Assembly (NCBI RefSeq): GCF_011634775.1
Contig: NZ_JAALXT010000002.1
Coordinates: 682,001 to 746,000 of the forward strand
Direction: 5' to 3'
Length of the DNA stretch: 64,000 bases
From: Thalassoroseus pseudoceratinae
Lineage (GTDB): Bacteria > Planctomycetota > Planctomycetia > Planctomycetales > Planctomycetaceae
A model generated the notes under the pieces. The model ran no database searches and was not told where the DNA came from. It saw only the letters and a list, made by a program, of their open reading frames with translations. Position 1 is the first letter of the stretch; each line of letters opens with the position of its first letter. Positions 1 through 14,034 of the stretch are shown here, piece after piece. A program made the translations under genes and the position numbers.

Positions 1-1074
1 GGTCTGGAAGCGATGGGGCAAGAGGCCACTCCCGAGAGCATCGCGGATGGTTTTCATAAAGACGCCGTAATCGCGGGGTTCGAAGCAGTCAGTCAGAAGA
101 AGTATGAAGAAGTGCATGCGGAACTTCTGAAAACACCGGACAGTTTCGGTAACCCGGCGGAGTTCAAAGATCCGCACATGGGAGACGCCCATCCGGTTTC
201 ATGTGTGGATTGTCATGATCCGAAGACGATGACGATTCGCGTCACACGACCTGGCTTTTTCGAGGGGATTGCGAAACTCGCTGAAAGTGACGACCCGGTT
301 CCTCACTTGCCGAGTATCCAAAAATGGCGGGATTCGGACCGATCAACCCCGTATGACCCCAATGAACTCGCGACCCGTCAGGAGATGCGGAGCTTCGTCT
401 GTGGGCAGTGTCACGTTGAGTACTACTGTGCCAATAAGATGACGCTGACCTTTCCGTGGAGCAACGGTCTCAAAATGGAAGACTTGGAAGCCGAATGGGA
501 GTCGACGCGATTCGAAGGGGACGAGCCATTCTACGATTATGTTCACAAAGAGACTGGCACGAAGGTGTTCAAGGCTCAACATCCCGAGTTTGAACTGTGG
601 AGCCAAGGTATTCACGCGAGAGCCGGCGTGAGTTGCAGCGACTGTCACATGCCCTATGAAAAACAGGGAGCGACAAAGTTCAGCACGCACTGGGTTCGCA
701 GTCCAATGCTCAATGTGAACCGTGCGTGTCAAGTTTGCCATCGTGTCCCCGAGAAGGAACTCGTCGCACGAGTTGAGACAATCCAAGATCGGACACGATC
801 GTTGATTGATCGAGCGGCCGCTGCAATGACCGACATGCTGGACGCCATCATCGCGGCTCAGAAAGCCGGAGCGACCGAGGAAGAGTTGAAACCGATTCGT
901 GACTTGCAACGCAAGGCGATGTGGCGGCTGGATTATATCAGTAGCGAGAACTCGAAAGGCTTTCATGCGGACCAAGAAGCCGCGCGGATTCTTGGCGAGT
1001 CCATTGACTACAGTCGCCAAGCTCAAGCCGCCGCCTACAAGTTGGTAGGCAAGTCGGATGAAGGCTCCGACTGA
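1..1074 (+). CDS. nrfA: Cytochrome c552 nitrite reductase (ammonia-forming), 5' partial
   Basis: This is the C-terminal part of a pentahaem NrfA, the periplasmic enzyme that reduces nitrite to ammonium with six electrons. The frame is open from base 1, so the N-terminus, including the special active-site CxxCK haem motif, lies outside the window. Four CxxCH haem motifs are visible (CVDCH, CGQCH, CSDCH, CQVCH). Family hallmarks are present: CGQCHVEYY followed by FPW, the AQHPEFELW segment carrying the active-site His, and [16 protein letters not shown]. The C-terminal helices are also as expected. Any membrane partner (NrfH) would be upstream and is not seen. The call is firm; only the missing 5' end is uncertain. 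Confidence 0.93.
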   Translation, partial: GLEAMGQEATPESIADGFHKDAVIAGFEAVSQKKYEEVHAELLKTPDSFGNPAEFKDPHMGDAHPVSCVDCHDPKTMTIRVTRPGFFEGIAKLAESDDPVPHLPSIQKWRDSDRSTPYDPNELATRQEMRSFVCGQCHVEYYCANKMTLTFPWSNGLKMEDLEAEWESTRFEGDEPFYDYVHKETGTKVFKAQHPEFELWSQGIHARAGVSCSDCHMPYEKQGATKFSTHWVRSPMLNVNRACQVCHRVPEKELVARVETIQDRTRSLIDRAAAAMTDMLDAIIAAQKAGATEEELKPIRDLQRKAMWRLDYISSENSKGFHADQEAARILGESIDYSRQAQAAAYKLVGKSDEGSD

Positions 1075-1322
1075 CAATCACGGATGGCTGACTCGTGCGT
1101 GACATTCGTGGAAGAATTGCCTGCGTTGGACCAACGAGTCGATGTCTTATTAAGCCCATCGACTCGCTTCAGACCAACCGGTCAACGCCGCTCGATTTCC
1201 GATAACGAGTGTCTCGGTTGCAGCGTTCTCGATCGCATTTTGGTGACGCAATTTCCACGCGGATTCTGTTCCAAGCGGGATGCCATCGCTTCACTGTCGA
1301 TGCGAACGAGAGTTGTTGCGTC
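1075..1322. other. Intergenic spacer between convergent nrfA and the RND adaptor gene
   Basis: About 250 bp with no convincing gene. Open frames reading into the adaptor gene are antisense shadows. I see no strong hairpin with a T-tract. Confidence 0.5.
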
Positions 1323-2687
1323 TTACGAAGGCGGATTGCTCAGCAAGACATCTTCTAATTTCAAGTTGGACAGCACTTCCACTTGGCCGTCGGCAGTACG
1401 GCCGATGGTCACAGGGCGAAGCTCTTGCTGCTCGTCTTTAATGATCACGACCGTCGCTTGGTTGGGATGTGTGCGGGCGACGATTGACGACTCCGGAATC
1501 GTGACGGCATCCGGCAACGCCGGGATGGTGAGCGTCACGGAGCCGTACATCCCCGCGACGAGGTTGCCTTCGGTATTCGGGAGATCAATTTCCGCTCGCA
1601 TCGTGCGGGTGCGTCGATCTTGATGCTGAGCGACTCGGCAGATCTTTGCCTCAAGGGTTTGGCCGAGAAGCCCGTCCACCTGGACTTGCACCGATTGGCC
1701 GGACTGCACAAAGGGGACGTCGGGGTTGGGAATTCGCACGACGACTCGCATGTGATCCGTCCGGGCGATGCGGAACAGAGACTGTTTGGCCCCTGCAGTC
1801 GCGGGGCGAACGAATGCTCCACGATCGAAGTTTCGCTGAGTGACCACACCGTCGAACGGTGCTTTGATCGCAGTGAAACTACTCAGGACTTCCGCTCGGG
1901 CCAGTTCTGCTCGAGCAACACGAACGTCCGCTTCAGCGGCTTTTAGATCGGCTTCGGCTTGCTGGATGCGAGTGTCCAGGGCGACTAACTCCGCTTCGGC
2001 GACCGCGGCGGCCGCTTCGGCTTCCTGCTCGTCGGCTTTGGCGGATTCCCACCGATGGACATGCTCATCGACGAGCTTTTGTTCCACGGCATTTTGATCT
2101 GCCAAATTGCGAATCCGCGTGAGCATCTTGCTCTGCAAACTTGTTTGAGCTGTGGCGGCGGCGACTTGAGCCGCGACTTGTTCGGTTTGTGCCGACTTGG
2201 CCAGTCGCTCTGCTCGTGAGGTTGCGAGTCTCGCTTCCGATTGAATAACTCGGCTTTCGGCTTGCTGCAACAACGCACGACAGCGTTCCACGTCTTTGAG
2301 CAACTCCGGAGCATCTAGCTCCGCGAGGATTTGCCCCTGACGGACAACGTCACCGATCTCGACGTGAGAGGACTTGAGGTAGCCCGGCACGCGTGCGAAC
2401 AGTTCTGTCGATTCAAATGGTTCGATCGTGCCGGTCATTTCGAGCCGACGTGTTAGACCGCCCGGCGTTGGACGAAGCACGTCGTATTTGGGTGGCTCAG
2501 CAACCGCTTCGGTCTGCGGTTCCTGTGACAACCCGGATGCCGTTTCGGCGGACGATTGGCTACTAGTCAAGAAGCCAATTCCGCTCAGAGCGGCAATCCC
2601 GGTGAATGCGACAAAGACTCGGCGACGATGAGGTTTCGGTGTGGTATTTGGCAGGGAGGATACGGCGGAAGTCTCATCAGTGTGCAT
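1323..2687 (-). CDS. RND efflux periplasmic adaptor (membrane fusion protein, HlyD/AcrA family)
   Basis: Adaptor linking an inner-membrane RND pump to an outer-membrane TolC channel. The 454-residue protein has an N-terminal membrane anchor or signal (about residues 20-45), a first half-lipoyl strand region, a long alpha-helical hairpin very rich in Ala, Glu and Gln, and a second lipoyl half containing IKAPFDGVV. A beta-barrel and membrane-proximal domain follow. The frame is open upstream to 2789, but the ATG at 2687 (protein MHTDETSAV) gives the usual length and short cytoplasmic lead, so I chose it. It is divergent from the RND pump gene, with about 200 bp between the starts; this spacer probably holds both promoters. 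Substrate cannot be deduced. Confidence 0.88.
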   Translation of the reverse strand: MHTDETSAVSSLPNTTPKPHRRRVFVAFTGIAALSGIGFLTSSQSSAETASGLSQEPQTEAVAEPPKYDVLRPTPGGLTRRLEMTGTIEPFESTELFARVPGYLKSSHVEIGDVVRQGQILAELDAPELLKDVERCRALLQQAESRVIQSEARLATSRAERLAKSAQTEQVAAQVAAATAQTSLQSKMLTRIRNLADQNAVEQKLVDEHVHRWESAKADEQEAEAAAAVAEAELVALDTRIQQAEADLKAAEADVRVARAELARAEVLSSFTAIKAPFDGVVTQRNFDRGAFVRPATAGAKQSLFRIARTDHMRVVVRIPNPDVPFVQSGQSVQVQVDGLLGQTLEAKICRVAQHQDRRTRTMRAEIDLPNTEGNLVAGMYGSVTLTIPALPDAVTIPESSIVARTHPNQATVVIIKDEQQELRPVTIGRTADGQVEVLSNLKLEDVLLSNPPS

Positions 2688-2884
2688 AAGCGTTGTTCTC
2701 GTAGTTTGGCCCGGTGAGTTCACTTCAGAGGTATTCAACTCATAGGTTTTCGATTTCGGGAAGTCCAAAGAATTCCGCTCAAAACGCACGGAGAGACGGC
2801 AAATCGTGAGCTATGTTGATTTTAGGGAACACCGCAAGATGGGTTTCGCCTCGTTCTGACACGCTTTTGAAGACTCCACGCAAC

Positions 2885-5800
2885 ATGATTCGATCTCTCA
2901 TCAAAGGCTCGTTGGCCCAACCGTGTACGGTCATTGTCGGTGTGCTTTCCGTCGTTGTACTAGGAGCGTTGTGCCTCGTTTCCATTCCGATCGACATTCT
3001 GCCGGTGAACACGTCGCCCGCGGTGCAAGTGCTGACGTTCTACAACGGGATGCCAGCCGAGTCGATCGAAAAGAACATCACCAGCCGACTGGAACGCCAA
3101 ACCGGTCAGGCCACGGGACGCATTCGGCAAGAGTCGCGTTCGATCCAGGGCGCGAGTATTGTGCGGAATTATTTCGACGGCAGCGTGGACCCGTCGGGAG
3201 CACTCACGCAGGTGAGTTCATTGGCCACCGCAGCAGCGAAGAACATGCCGCCGGGCACCGATCCCTCCGTGATTTTGCCGTTCGATCCAACGGGAACGAC
3301 GCCGGTTTGCGTGATTGCGCTCGACAGTAAAACGGCGTCGGAATCGACACTCTACGATATTGGTCGCTACGAAGTCCGTAACATGATCATGGGCATGCCG
3401 GGCGCTAATGCACCGGCGGTTCATGGTGGCAAGATGCGGGCGATCATGGCGTATGTCGATCGCGACAAACTTGCCGCTCGGGGACTTTCGCCATTGGCGG
3501 TGATGGATGCCATGGACGATTACAACGTCTTCGTGCCCGCAGGTCAGGCTCGGTTTGGCGAACGAACCTACGCGATCAGTTCCAATGCCATGCACGAGTC
3601 CGTCGAGTCGATGGGCCAAATTCCGCTTCGCAGCGAAAACGACAACGCTGCGTTTCTCGCGGATGTCGCTACGCCGGTCGATACGAACTTGATGCAGAAC
3701 AGTTTGGTCCGCGTCGATGGGCGTCGACAGGTTTATATTCCGGTGTACCGACAACCCGGAGCAAGCACGCTCGACGTCGTGGACAACTTGCGGAACTCAC
3801 TTGATGACATGACCGCAAAGCTCTCGCAAGGCGGTGTCGATTTGAAACTCGTGATGGATCAATCTGTCTACGTTCGTCAGGCGATTCATAGTTTGGTCGA
3901 GGAAGGCGTGTTGGGGGCGGTGATGTGTTCGCTCGTGATTTTGCTGTTCCTCGGCAATGTTCGCATGATGGGCATTGCGGTGATGGTGATTCCGATTTCC
4001 GTGCTCGCGGCGATTGCTGGTCTGAAAGCGACGGGCAACTCGATCAACGTGATGACGCTCGCGGGACTTTCGTTGGCGATCGGTCCGCTGGTTGACTTGG
4101 CCGTCATCGGGTTAGAGAACACGCACCGGCATCTTATGCGAGGCGAACACCCACGCGATGCTGCTTATCTCGGAGCAAGCGAAGTTGCGACACCGGCGTT
4201 TGTGGCCACTTGTTGCACACTCGCTGTGTTGGCTCCGTTGGCGTTTCTACCGGACTTGGGGGAATTCCTTTTCCGACCGATGGCGTTGGCGTTGGGGTTT
4301 GCAATGATCGCCGCATATTTGTTGTCGCAGACACTTGTGCCTAACCGCTGTGCGACTTGGCTCGAACACGAACACCACGATGAAACAACCGCTCCGCCGC
4401 GAGGTATCTTCGGCCGGTTGCGAGCAATGTTCTCTGGTCTGCTGGCCCACTGGGAGTTCGTTTTCTACCACATGAGCCGAACCTACGAAAAAGCTCTGCT
4501 GAAGTGCTTGAAGTACCGTTTGACAGTCGTGGTGTCCTCGATGTTGCTCCTCGTTGGCACATTGGTGGCGTTCGGTCCGCATTTGAAACGGGAGTTCTTC
4601 CCGGAAGTGGATTCAGGGGCGTTTGAAGTCATCGTGCGGGCGGAAAGTGGGACATCGTTGGAAGTGACCGAAAAGCGAGTGGCGGCCGTCGAGGAACAAC
4701 TTCGGCAGAGCATCGGTGACGACTTGCAGCTTGTGATGTCCGAAGTAGGAGCGGTCGCGGATTGGTCCGCTGCGTACACGCCGAACTCCGGCCCGATGGA
4801 TGGCGTGATTAAAGTCCAATTGAAATCGGATCGACATGAATCCTCTCAGGAACACGTTCGACGACTTCGCGACCAGTTGGCGAAGGACGCGAAATTCGAG
4901 GACTTGGAGTTTGGGTTCGACACCGGCGGGATGATCCGTACGGCGATGAACGGCGGGAAATCAACGCCTCTCAACATTCGTGTGATTGGCAAGGATTTGA
5001 CACAGTTGCGATCAATCGCCGAGGCGGTCCAGGACCGTCTGACTGAAATTCATGGCGTTGTCGATGCGCGGATTTTGCAACGGTTGGACTATCCGCAATA
5101 CATCGTCGAAGTCGATCGAATTCGTGCCGCGGACTTAGGGCTGCCGTTGCCGTATGTGGTGAAGAACGTTGTGGCGGCTCTCAACAGTAGCATTCAATTC
5201 AACAAGAAGAATTTTTACATCGACCCGATCAGCAAAGGCCAATACTACGTTGGCGTGCAGTACCGCGAAGAAGATATCGAATCCCTTGAAACTTTGCTGA
5301 ACATCCCGATCACGAGCCCGCAGCAAGGTGAATCGATTCCCCTGCGAAACGTGGTGACGCTGCGACGTTCAAGTGTGCCGACCGAAGTTGTCCACCAGGA
5401 TTTGAAGTCGGGGATTGACCTGGCCATGGCGGTCGACGGCCGTGATCTGGGGCACATTGCCGATGAAGTCGTCACGCTGCTGGACGAATTCGGAGTCCGC
5501 CAGAGTGACGGTGTTTGGTTGCCCTACGCGGATGATTCCCACGAAAAAACATTGGCCGGCGTGCAAGTGCAACTTAGCGGCGAATATGTTCGGATGCAGA
5601 ACATGTTTAGCAACTTGGCCGGTGGATTTTTGATGGCAACCTTTCTCGTTTATCTGTTGCTCGTGATTCTCTTCCAATCGTTCAAGATGCCTTTGGTAAT
5701 TCTCTTCGCCGTGCCGTTGGGGTTGATTGGCGTTGTGCTGATGCTGTTCGTGACTTCGACGGCAATCAACGTGCAATCGCTGCTTGGTGTGATCTTCATG

Positions 5801-6124
5801 GTGGGAATTGTCGTTGCGAACACGGTGTTGCTGATCGACTACGCCCAGAACCTCCGGCGTGATGAATTCATGCCGCCGTTGCCCGCGATTCTGCAAGCGG
5901 CGTGCATTCGGATGAGACCGATTTTGATGACTGCTCTCGCGGCGTTACTCGCGCTCGCACCGATGGCGATGGCTCATGGTCGTGGCAGTGAAGCGAATGC
6001 ACCGCTGGGACGTGCCGTCATCGGTGGTTTGCTGGCGGGCTTGGTCACAACACTGCTGGTGGTGCCGTGTTTGTATGGTCTCATGATTCACGACGAACCG
6101 GAAACCGAGCTGGCGTCAAATTGA
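2885..6124 (+). CDS. RND efflux transporter permease (AcrB/HAE1-like)
   Basis: Proton-driven inner-membrane pump of about 1079 residues, the normal size for AcrB-type proteins. It begins with the typical amphipathic start MIRSLIKGSLAQ and first membrane helix, then a large periplasmic porter region. A block of helices around residues 340-510 follows, then a second periplasmic half, and a final helix block containing GIVVANTVLLIDYAQNLR near the C-terminus. An in-frame ATG at 2813 exists, but residues before 2885 do not resemble the family. The gene overlaps the end of the convergent TolC-like gene by 9 bp. Adaptor and outer-membrane genes flank it on the opposite strand, so the three probably form one tripartite system encoded by separate transcripts. 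Whether it exports drugs or metals is not evident. Confidence 0.92.
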   Translation: MIRSLIKGSLAQPCTVIVGVLSVVVLGALCLVSIPIDILPVNTSPAVQVLTFYNGMPAESIEKNITSRLERQTGQATGRIRQESRSIQGASIVRNYFDGSVDPSGALTQVSSLATAAAKNMPPGTDPSVILPFDPTGTTPVCVIALDSKTASESTLYDIGRYEVRNMIMGMPGANAPAVHGGKMRAIMAYVDRDKLAARGLSPLAVMDAMDDYNVFVPAGQARFGERTYAISSNAMHESVESMGQIPLRSENDNAAFLADVATPVDTNLMQNSLVRVDGRRQVYIPVYRQPGASTLDVVDNLRNSLDDMTAKLSQGGVDLKLVMDQSVYVRQAIHSLVEEGVLGAVMCSLVILLFLGNVRMMGIAVMVIPISVLAAIAGLKATGNSINVMTLAGLSLAIGPLVDLAVIGLENTHRHLMRGEHPRDAAYLGASEVATPAFVATCCTLAVLAPLAFLPDLGEFLFRPMALALGFAMIAAYLLSQTLVPNRCATWLEHEHHDETTAPPRGIFGRLRAMFSGLLAHWEFVFYHMSRTYEKALLKCLKYRLTVVVSSMLLLVGTLVAFGPHLKREFFPEVDSGAFEVIVRAESGTSLEVTEKRVAAVEEQLRQSIGDDLQLVMSEVGAVADWSAAYTPNSGPMDGVIKVQLKSDRHESSQEHVRRLRDQLAKDAKFEDLEFGFDTGGMIRTAMNGGKSTPLNIRVIGKDLTQLRSIAEAVQDRLTEIHGVVDARILQRLDYPQYIVEVDRIRAADLGLPLPYVVKNVVAALNSSIQFNKKNFYIDPISKGQYYVGVQYREEDIESLETLLNIPITSPQQGESIPLRNVVTLRRSSVPTEVVHQDLKSGIDLAMAVDGRDLGHIADEVVTLLDEFGVRQSDGVWLPYADDSHEKTLAGVQVQLSGEYVRMQNMFSNLAGGFLMATFLVYLLLVILFQSFKMPLVILFAVPLGLIGVVLMLFVTSTAINVQSLLGVIFMVGIVVANTVLLIDYAQNLRRDEFMPPLPAILQAACIRMRPILMTALAALLALAPMAMAHGRGSEANAPLGRAVIGGLLAGLVTTLLVVPCLYGLMIHDEPETELASN

Positions 6125-7699
6125 ACTCGGCCAACCAAGGGCCCGATTCAAACGGAATTGGGCTTCGTTGTAATCCACAAGCGTGCGGAGATATTCCCGA
6201 CGGATCGTGTCGAACGCACGCAGGGACTGCAACGCTTCGATCGGTAGCCCTTGGCCTTCGCGAATTCGGAGCATGTCCCGTTCGTAGGCAGCTTGAGCGG
6301 ACGAAATTCCGCCTTCGACGATCGCGATTTGACGTTGTCTCGCATCGACTTGGGCATGCGACTCCAACACTTCTCGTGCGATCTGATCCATCAGCCGCAC
6401 CTGATCGGACTGGGCTTGATGAATCTGTGCGGACGCTTTGTGTCTGGCAGCTTGCTCGCCGAAACCGAGATTTCTCACTTCCCAGTAGGCCATCACGTCC
6501 ACATCGAAGCGGTCGCTGTAGTTGATCACGTCGGAGTTTCGTCCGCCGCCGAAACCGCCGTAACTCATGCCGAGAATCACGCTCGGCACCAACGGAGCGG
6601 CTTGCTCCCGGCGAAGTTGTTCGCAGGCCATGCCAACCAAGTGCCGACTCTGTGCAAGTTCCGGTCGGTTGGACAGCCCAACAGCAACTAACTCGTGGCG
6701 ATCTCGCTGTGGTGACACCAATTCGAACGGCGTGAGTGATGGTTCGCGGGGGGCCAATTCGGTGATGCCGTCCAAACTCAACACCTGAGCCAACCGCACA
6801 GTCGCGACGTTGATGTCTTCGGTGGCTCGCTCGACGAGTGTCTGCCGCATTGTCAGTTCGGTTTGAGCACGGTCAGCGTCGGATTGCGGTGCGAGACCTT
6901 CGTTGGCGTACTTGGCCGTCAGTTGGGCCAATTGTTCCGCACGCTGGAGAGTATCAACCGCAATGGCATGTCGCTGATGAGCTTCGAGCAACTTGAGGTA
7001 AGCCAGCGATGCATCCAGCAGGACATCGTTGTTTTCAGCGGTCGCAGCGTATTGGCGAGCAGCGACACGTTGTTCGGCAATTTCCGGTTGAATCCACGCA
7101 TCGGCAAGATGGAACGACGCCAACAAACCGGGAATGGCCGGCGGACCAGAACCGATCGCTCGTGCCCCGAAGCCCTGGTATGTCGCGCTGCGACTGACGT
7201 CGATCACATCACCGTCGGCACGCTGCAGAGGGCCATCGTGTCGGCTGTAGCTGAGTCCCATTCGGATCGACGGCAACCACAAGACTTCCGCCTGTTCGAG
7301 GTCCGCGTACGCTTCGGCAATGCGGTTCTGAGCGAAATGAATTCGAGGATTTTCACGTCCAGCGATTTGCAGCACTTCGCCAAAGTCGACGGAGAACCCG
7401 GATGCCGATGGCACCACGTCTTGCGAAGGTACGACATCGGGGGCGGGAACCGTGGGGAGTCCGGTTGCAGCGGTTTGCTCGACCGTGGAAGTTTTGGCGT
7501 CTTTTGATGCCGACACCGGGCGACAACTTGGCAGACGCTTGAGCGACTCCGACGCTGAAGACATCACTCGAGCCGCCGAGTCATCGGAACGCCGATCCCA
7601 CTCCGGAGAGGCACACCCGACAACCGACAGTCCGAAGCACAGTCCGAGAGTGCGAACCCGTCGCCCCAATTTTTGGCACTGACTCCACGTATCGGTCAT
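6116..7699 (-). CDS. TolC-family outer-membrane efflux lipoprotein
   Basis: Outer-membrane channel component of a tripartite efflux system, 527 residues. The N-terminus has a lipoprotein signal ending in VVGC-A, so the protein is probably lipid-anchored like OprM/NodT. Two long outer-membrane-efflux repeats follow, with heptad-like Ala/Gln/Arg-rich helices (for example around RQYAATAENNDVLLDASLAYL, with the second repeat towards the C-terminus). It is convergent with the RND pump gene (9 bp overlap of the 3' ends) and therefore has its own promoter upstream of 7699. It most likely works with the adaptor and pump next door. Confidence 0.88.
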   Translation of the reverse strand: MTDTWSQCQKLGRRVRTLGLCFGLSVVGCASPEWDRRSDDSAARVMSSASESLKRLPSCRPVSASKDAKTSTVEQTAATGLPTVPAPDVVPSQDVVPSASGFSVDFGEVLQIAGRENPRIHFAQNRIAEAYADLEQAEVLWLPSIRMGLSYSRHDGPLQRADGDVIDVSRSATYQGFGARAIGSGPPAIPGLLASFHLADAWIQPEIAEQRVAARQYAATAENNDVLLDASLAYLKLLEAHQRHAIAVDTLQRAEQLAQLTAKYANEGLAPQSDADRAQTELTMRQTLVERATEDINVATVRLAQVLSLDGITELAPREPSLTPFELVSPQRDRHELVAVGLSNRPELAQSRHLVGMACEQLRREQAAPLVPSVILGMSYGGFGGGRNSDVINYSDRFDVDVMAYWEVRNLGFGEQAARHKASAQIHQAQSDQVRLMDQIAREVLESHAQVDARQRQIAIVEGGISSAQAAYERDMLRIREGQGLPIEALQSLRAFDTIRREYLRTLVDYNEAQFRLNRALGWPSSI

Positions 7700-7918
7700 T
7701 CGGTTCCGCCCCAGAAACGAACTGGTCTCTCCGCTGTCTACCCTTTTTCATTTCGGTGTCCGATCATTGGGAAATTGAGCCGATTCTATGCTTTGAGAGA
7801 ATTTTGACGGTGAAAACAATTGTTCCGCCGCGATTTCAAACGGTTTGCACAGAAGGAGATAGCACGAGTACACGAACCCCGTGCCTCTGTTACTGTTCGC
7901 TTTGTGATCGATTCGAAT

Positions 7919-11362
<3,444 letters not shown>

Positions 11363-11442
11363 AGCGGTTGAATTCTGACCGTCGCGGGTTCTGTTTCTTG
11401 GAACTCGTTTTACGGTCGAGTTGAAATCGAAGTCAAAATCAA

Positions 11443-11483
11443 GGCTAGCGAACGTCGAACCGACGCTTCGCTAGCCTTTTTTC
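11443..11483 (+). terminator. Rho-independent terminator of katG
   Basis: GGCTAGCGAA pairs with TTCGCTAGCC, with an inner CGTCG/CGACG extension giving about 15 bp of stem with one bulge, followed by six T residues. Confidence 0.9.
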
Positions 11484-11608
11484 TACGTATGAGAAGAAAC
11501 TATGGCTCGTTTCGAATTGGCAGTTACGACTCATTTCATAGCATCTTGGGGTCGACGACTCGCCCGCGAGAGACTCATCCCCAGTTTGTGACTTAGACGA
11601 TGAAATCC

Positions 11609-13900
11609 TCACTCTTCGTCGGTTTCCATTAGCATCTTGTGCAGTTCGGCAAGTTCGCGAGCGGAGATCTTGATTACCTTGCGATCGTACGTCATGAGGC
11701 CATTGATTTCGCCTTCAACATCTGTAGTTTGAGTGTAGACGGCTCCCGCGATTCCCTGTTGTTGGAGGTCGCGAAGCATCTTCAGCGAGGTGACGTATCG
11801 CTCCTTGTATTCGTCGATCGTCTTCGGTAACTCGCCGTATCCCCAGTTGCGGCGGTCGGCATCCCAAAGGTGTTGATGCACCGGGAAGCCATGCCCGCCG
11901 AACTCGCCGACAACCTTGATGTAGTCATCGAATCGGTTGCCCTTGTTCAGATCAAACGGAAATGATGGATGGGGATAAGAATGGTGATCGACAATATCGC
12001 CCGCCGGCCAGAAGTTGCCGCCGCTGGCAACGTTGACGAGCCGACTTGGATCACGTTTTGCGGTCCACTGACCGACCTCAACTGTCTTGTGTTGTCCCCA
12101 GGCTTCATTGAACGGCACCCAGACCACAATTGACGGATGATTTTCGAGTGAATCGATCATTGCTTCCAATTCCGACATGAACTGTTTGTGTTGTTCGGCA
12201 GGCCATTCGGAATCGGTGGGGTTGGGTTGCAAACGCGTCCACTTGGGCCAATTCTTCCCACCACTGACTTGATCTTGCCAGACCATCATGCCGAGCCGAT
12301 CGCAGTGGTAATAATATCGTCGCGGTTCGACTTTGATGTGCTTGCGGATCATGTTGAAACCCGCTTGCCGTAGCCATTCGATATCGAACAACATTGCCTC
12401 ATCGGACGGCGGCGTGAGCAAACCATCCGGCCACCAACCCTGATCGAGCGGCCCCCAATGGAAAATGATTTCTCCGTTGAGAGTGAACCGCAAGTGACCG
12501 TCCGCATCCAGCGTTTTGCCGACCGTGCGGATACCAGCGTACGATTTGACTTGATCGATCACTTCACCGCGAGCGGTTACCAGGGACAGTTCCACGTCGT
12601 AGAGATGAGGTGACGCTGGTGACCAGAGTTTGGGATCGGTAATCGCAATGAGGAATGAGCCGGCGTTGCTGGCTTTCGAATCATGCTTGACGGTGTCACC
12701 GTCGAGAATCCGCAGACGGAGTTTGGTATCGGCCCGGTTGCCTTCGATGTTTGGTTCCACGCCAATAGAACCGTGTTCGGCGTTTGTCTTGATTTTGAGA
12801 TCGCTGATGTAAAGTCGCGGGACTTCTTCCAGCCACACGGTTTGCCATATGCCGGATACCTGCGTGTACCAAATCCCACGGGCGTTCAGAACTTGCTTGC
12901 CGCGGAGTTGCCATTGCTCAGTGGCGTCTTCGACTCGCACGACGAGTTCGTTCGCTCCGTCCCGCACGGCTGCTGTGATGTCGAAGGAAAACGGCGTGTT
13001 GCCGCCGGTGTGTTTCCCAACGCTTGTCCCATTCACAAAGACTTCGCAGCGGTAATCCACGGCTTCGAAGTTCAGCAGTTGACGTTTTCGGGAGGATTTG
13101 TCGCACTCGAAACTTCGGCGATACCACAACGCTTCGCTGGAATCGAGCAGTCGCTGCACTCCGCCGAGTTTCGATTCCAAACTGAATGGCACTAAGATTT
13201 TCCCGGTCCATGTGTCGGGCGCTTCTCTCTGCTCGATTTTTGTGATCGCGTAGTCCCAGTGGCCGTTGAGGTTCGTCCAGTTCCTCCGTTCCATCTGCGG
13301 TCGAGGGTATTCCGTCCAGGCATTTTCCGGAGTGACTTCCGCTCCGCATTTCGTGATCAGATCAGATTGAAACGGCTTCGTGTTGCGTTTCGGTTGGGGC
13401 AATTTCGGGACGTTCTTCCCATCGACCAAATGCACGTCGATGAACTGTCCGCCACCCGTCTGACGACAGTGAACGGCCATCACGTTTTTTCCCTTGCGGA
13501 GGACATCATGTTTGTTGTTCGCCAATGGGACCAACTTGTACTGCGTGACGTAACCATCGAAACTCGCGACCTGTTCACCATTGATGAAGACTTGCGTGTT
13601 CTCATCGTGATGAATCAATAACGCGGGTTCCGTTGGGATGTCTTTGAGCTTGAAGGTCTTTCGCAGCCAGATGTTCTTCGTGGACCAAGTCGTGCCAATC
13701 CTCGCCCCGGGCGTACCGACAGTGCCGAATCCGCCGGCGCCGTCCTTCCACGCAGAATCATTGAAGGCAACGGCTTTCCAACTGTCGATGGGACGACGAA
13801 CGGTGTACTTCCAATCATCGACAACTTCCTGAGCCTGAGCCTGAGCCGTCAATGTCGATAGCAAGACATTCAGAAGTGCGTAGGTTCCGATTCGGCGCAT
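11609..13900 (-). CDS. Secreted glycoside hydrolase family 2 protein
   Basis: Putative exo-glycosidase (beta-galactosidase, beta-glucuronidase or beta-mannosidase type) of 763 residues. It has a signal peptide (cleavage near AQAQA-QE) and an N-terminal accessory beta domain. The GH2 sugar-binding jelly roll follows (WYRRSFECD; a VNG motif; GNTPFSFDIT), then the immunoglobulin-like domain and the TIM barrel. The acid/base Glu is near residue 599 (PFNEAWGQ) and the nucleophile Glu near 666 (VVGEFGGHG). The barrel also shows the family motif MIRKHIKVEPRRYYYHCDRLG. The substrate is not readable from sequence. It stands alone; its start is about 320 bp from the divergent MoxR gene. Confidence 0.88.
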   Translation of the reverse strand: MRRIGTYALLNVLLSTLTAQAQAQEVVDDWKYTVRRPIDSWKAVAFNDSAWKDGAGGFGTVGTPGARIGTTWSTKNIWLRKTFKLKDIPTEPALLIHHDENTQVFINGEQVASFDGYVTQYKLVPLANNKHDVLRKGKNVMAVHCRQTGGGQFIDVHLVDGKNVPKLPQPKRNTKPFQSDLITKCGAEVTPENAWTEYPRPQMERRNWTNLNGHWDYAITKIEQREAPDTWTGKILVPFSLESKLGGVQRLLDSSEALWYRRSFECDKSSRKRQLLNFEAVDYRCEVFVNGTSVGKHTGGNTPFSFDITAAVRDGANELVVRVEDATEQWQLRGKQVLNARGIWYTQVSGIWQTVWLEEVPRLYISDLKIKTNAEHGSIGVEPNIEGNRADTKLRLRILDGDTVKHDSKASNAGSFLIAITDPKLWSPASPHLYDVELSLVTARGEVIDQVKSYAGIRTVGKTLDADGHLRFTLNGEIIFHWGPLDQGWWPDGLLTPPSDEAMLFDIEWLRQAGFNMIRKHIKVEPRRYYYHCDRLGMMVWQDQVSGGKNWPKWTRLQPNPTDSEWPAEQHKQFMSELEAMIDSLENHPSIVVWVPFNEAWGQHKTVEVGQWTAKRDPSRLVNVASGGNFWPAGDIVDHHSYPHPSFPFDLNKGNRFDDYIKVVGEFGGHGFPVHQHLWDADRRNWGYGELPKTIDEYKERYVTSLKMLRDLQQQGIAGAVYTQTTDVEGEINGLMTYDRKVIKISARELAELHKMLMETDEE

Positions 13901-14034
13901 GGTCGTGTTCCTTGACTTTGGGCCCAGACAGACGAAGGGGCTGCTGAAATCAATTTCTTGGGGAGATGTTCCGAGGCGATATAGTCAAAACCCTATGTTT
14001 TCGCGTGAATCTCGCGAGAAATCGTCATTGGCGG

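Noticed and set aside
6863-7507. 214-codon plus-strand open frame within the TolC-like gene
   Set aside because: Low-complexity antisense reading of a coiled-coil-rich gene.
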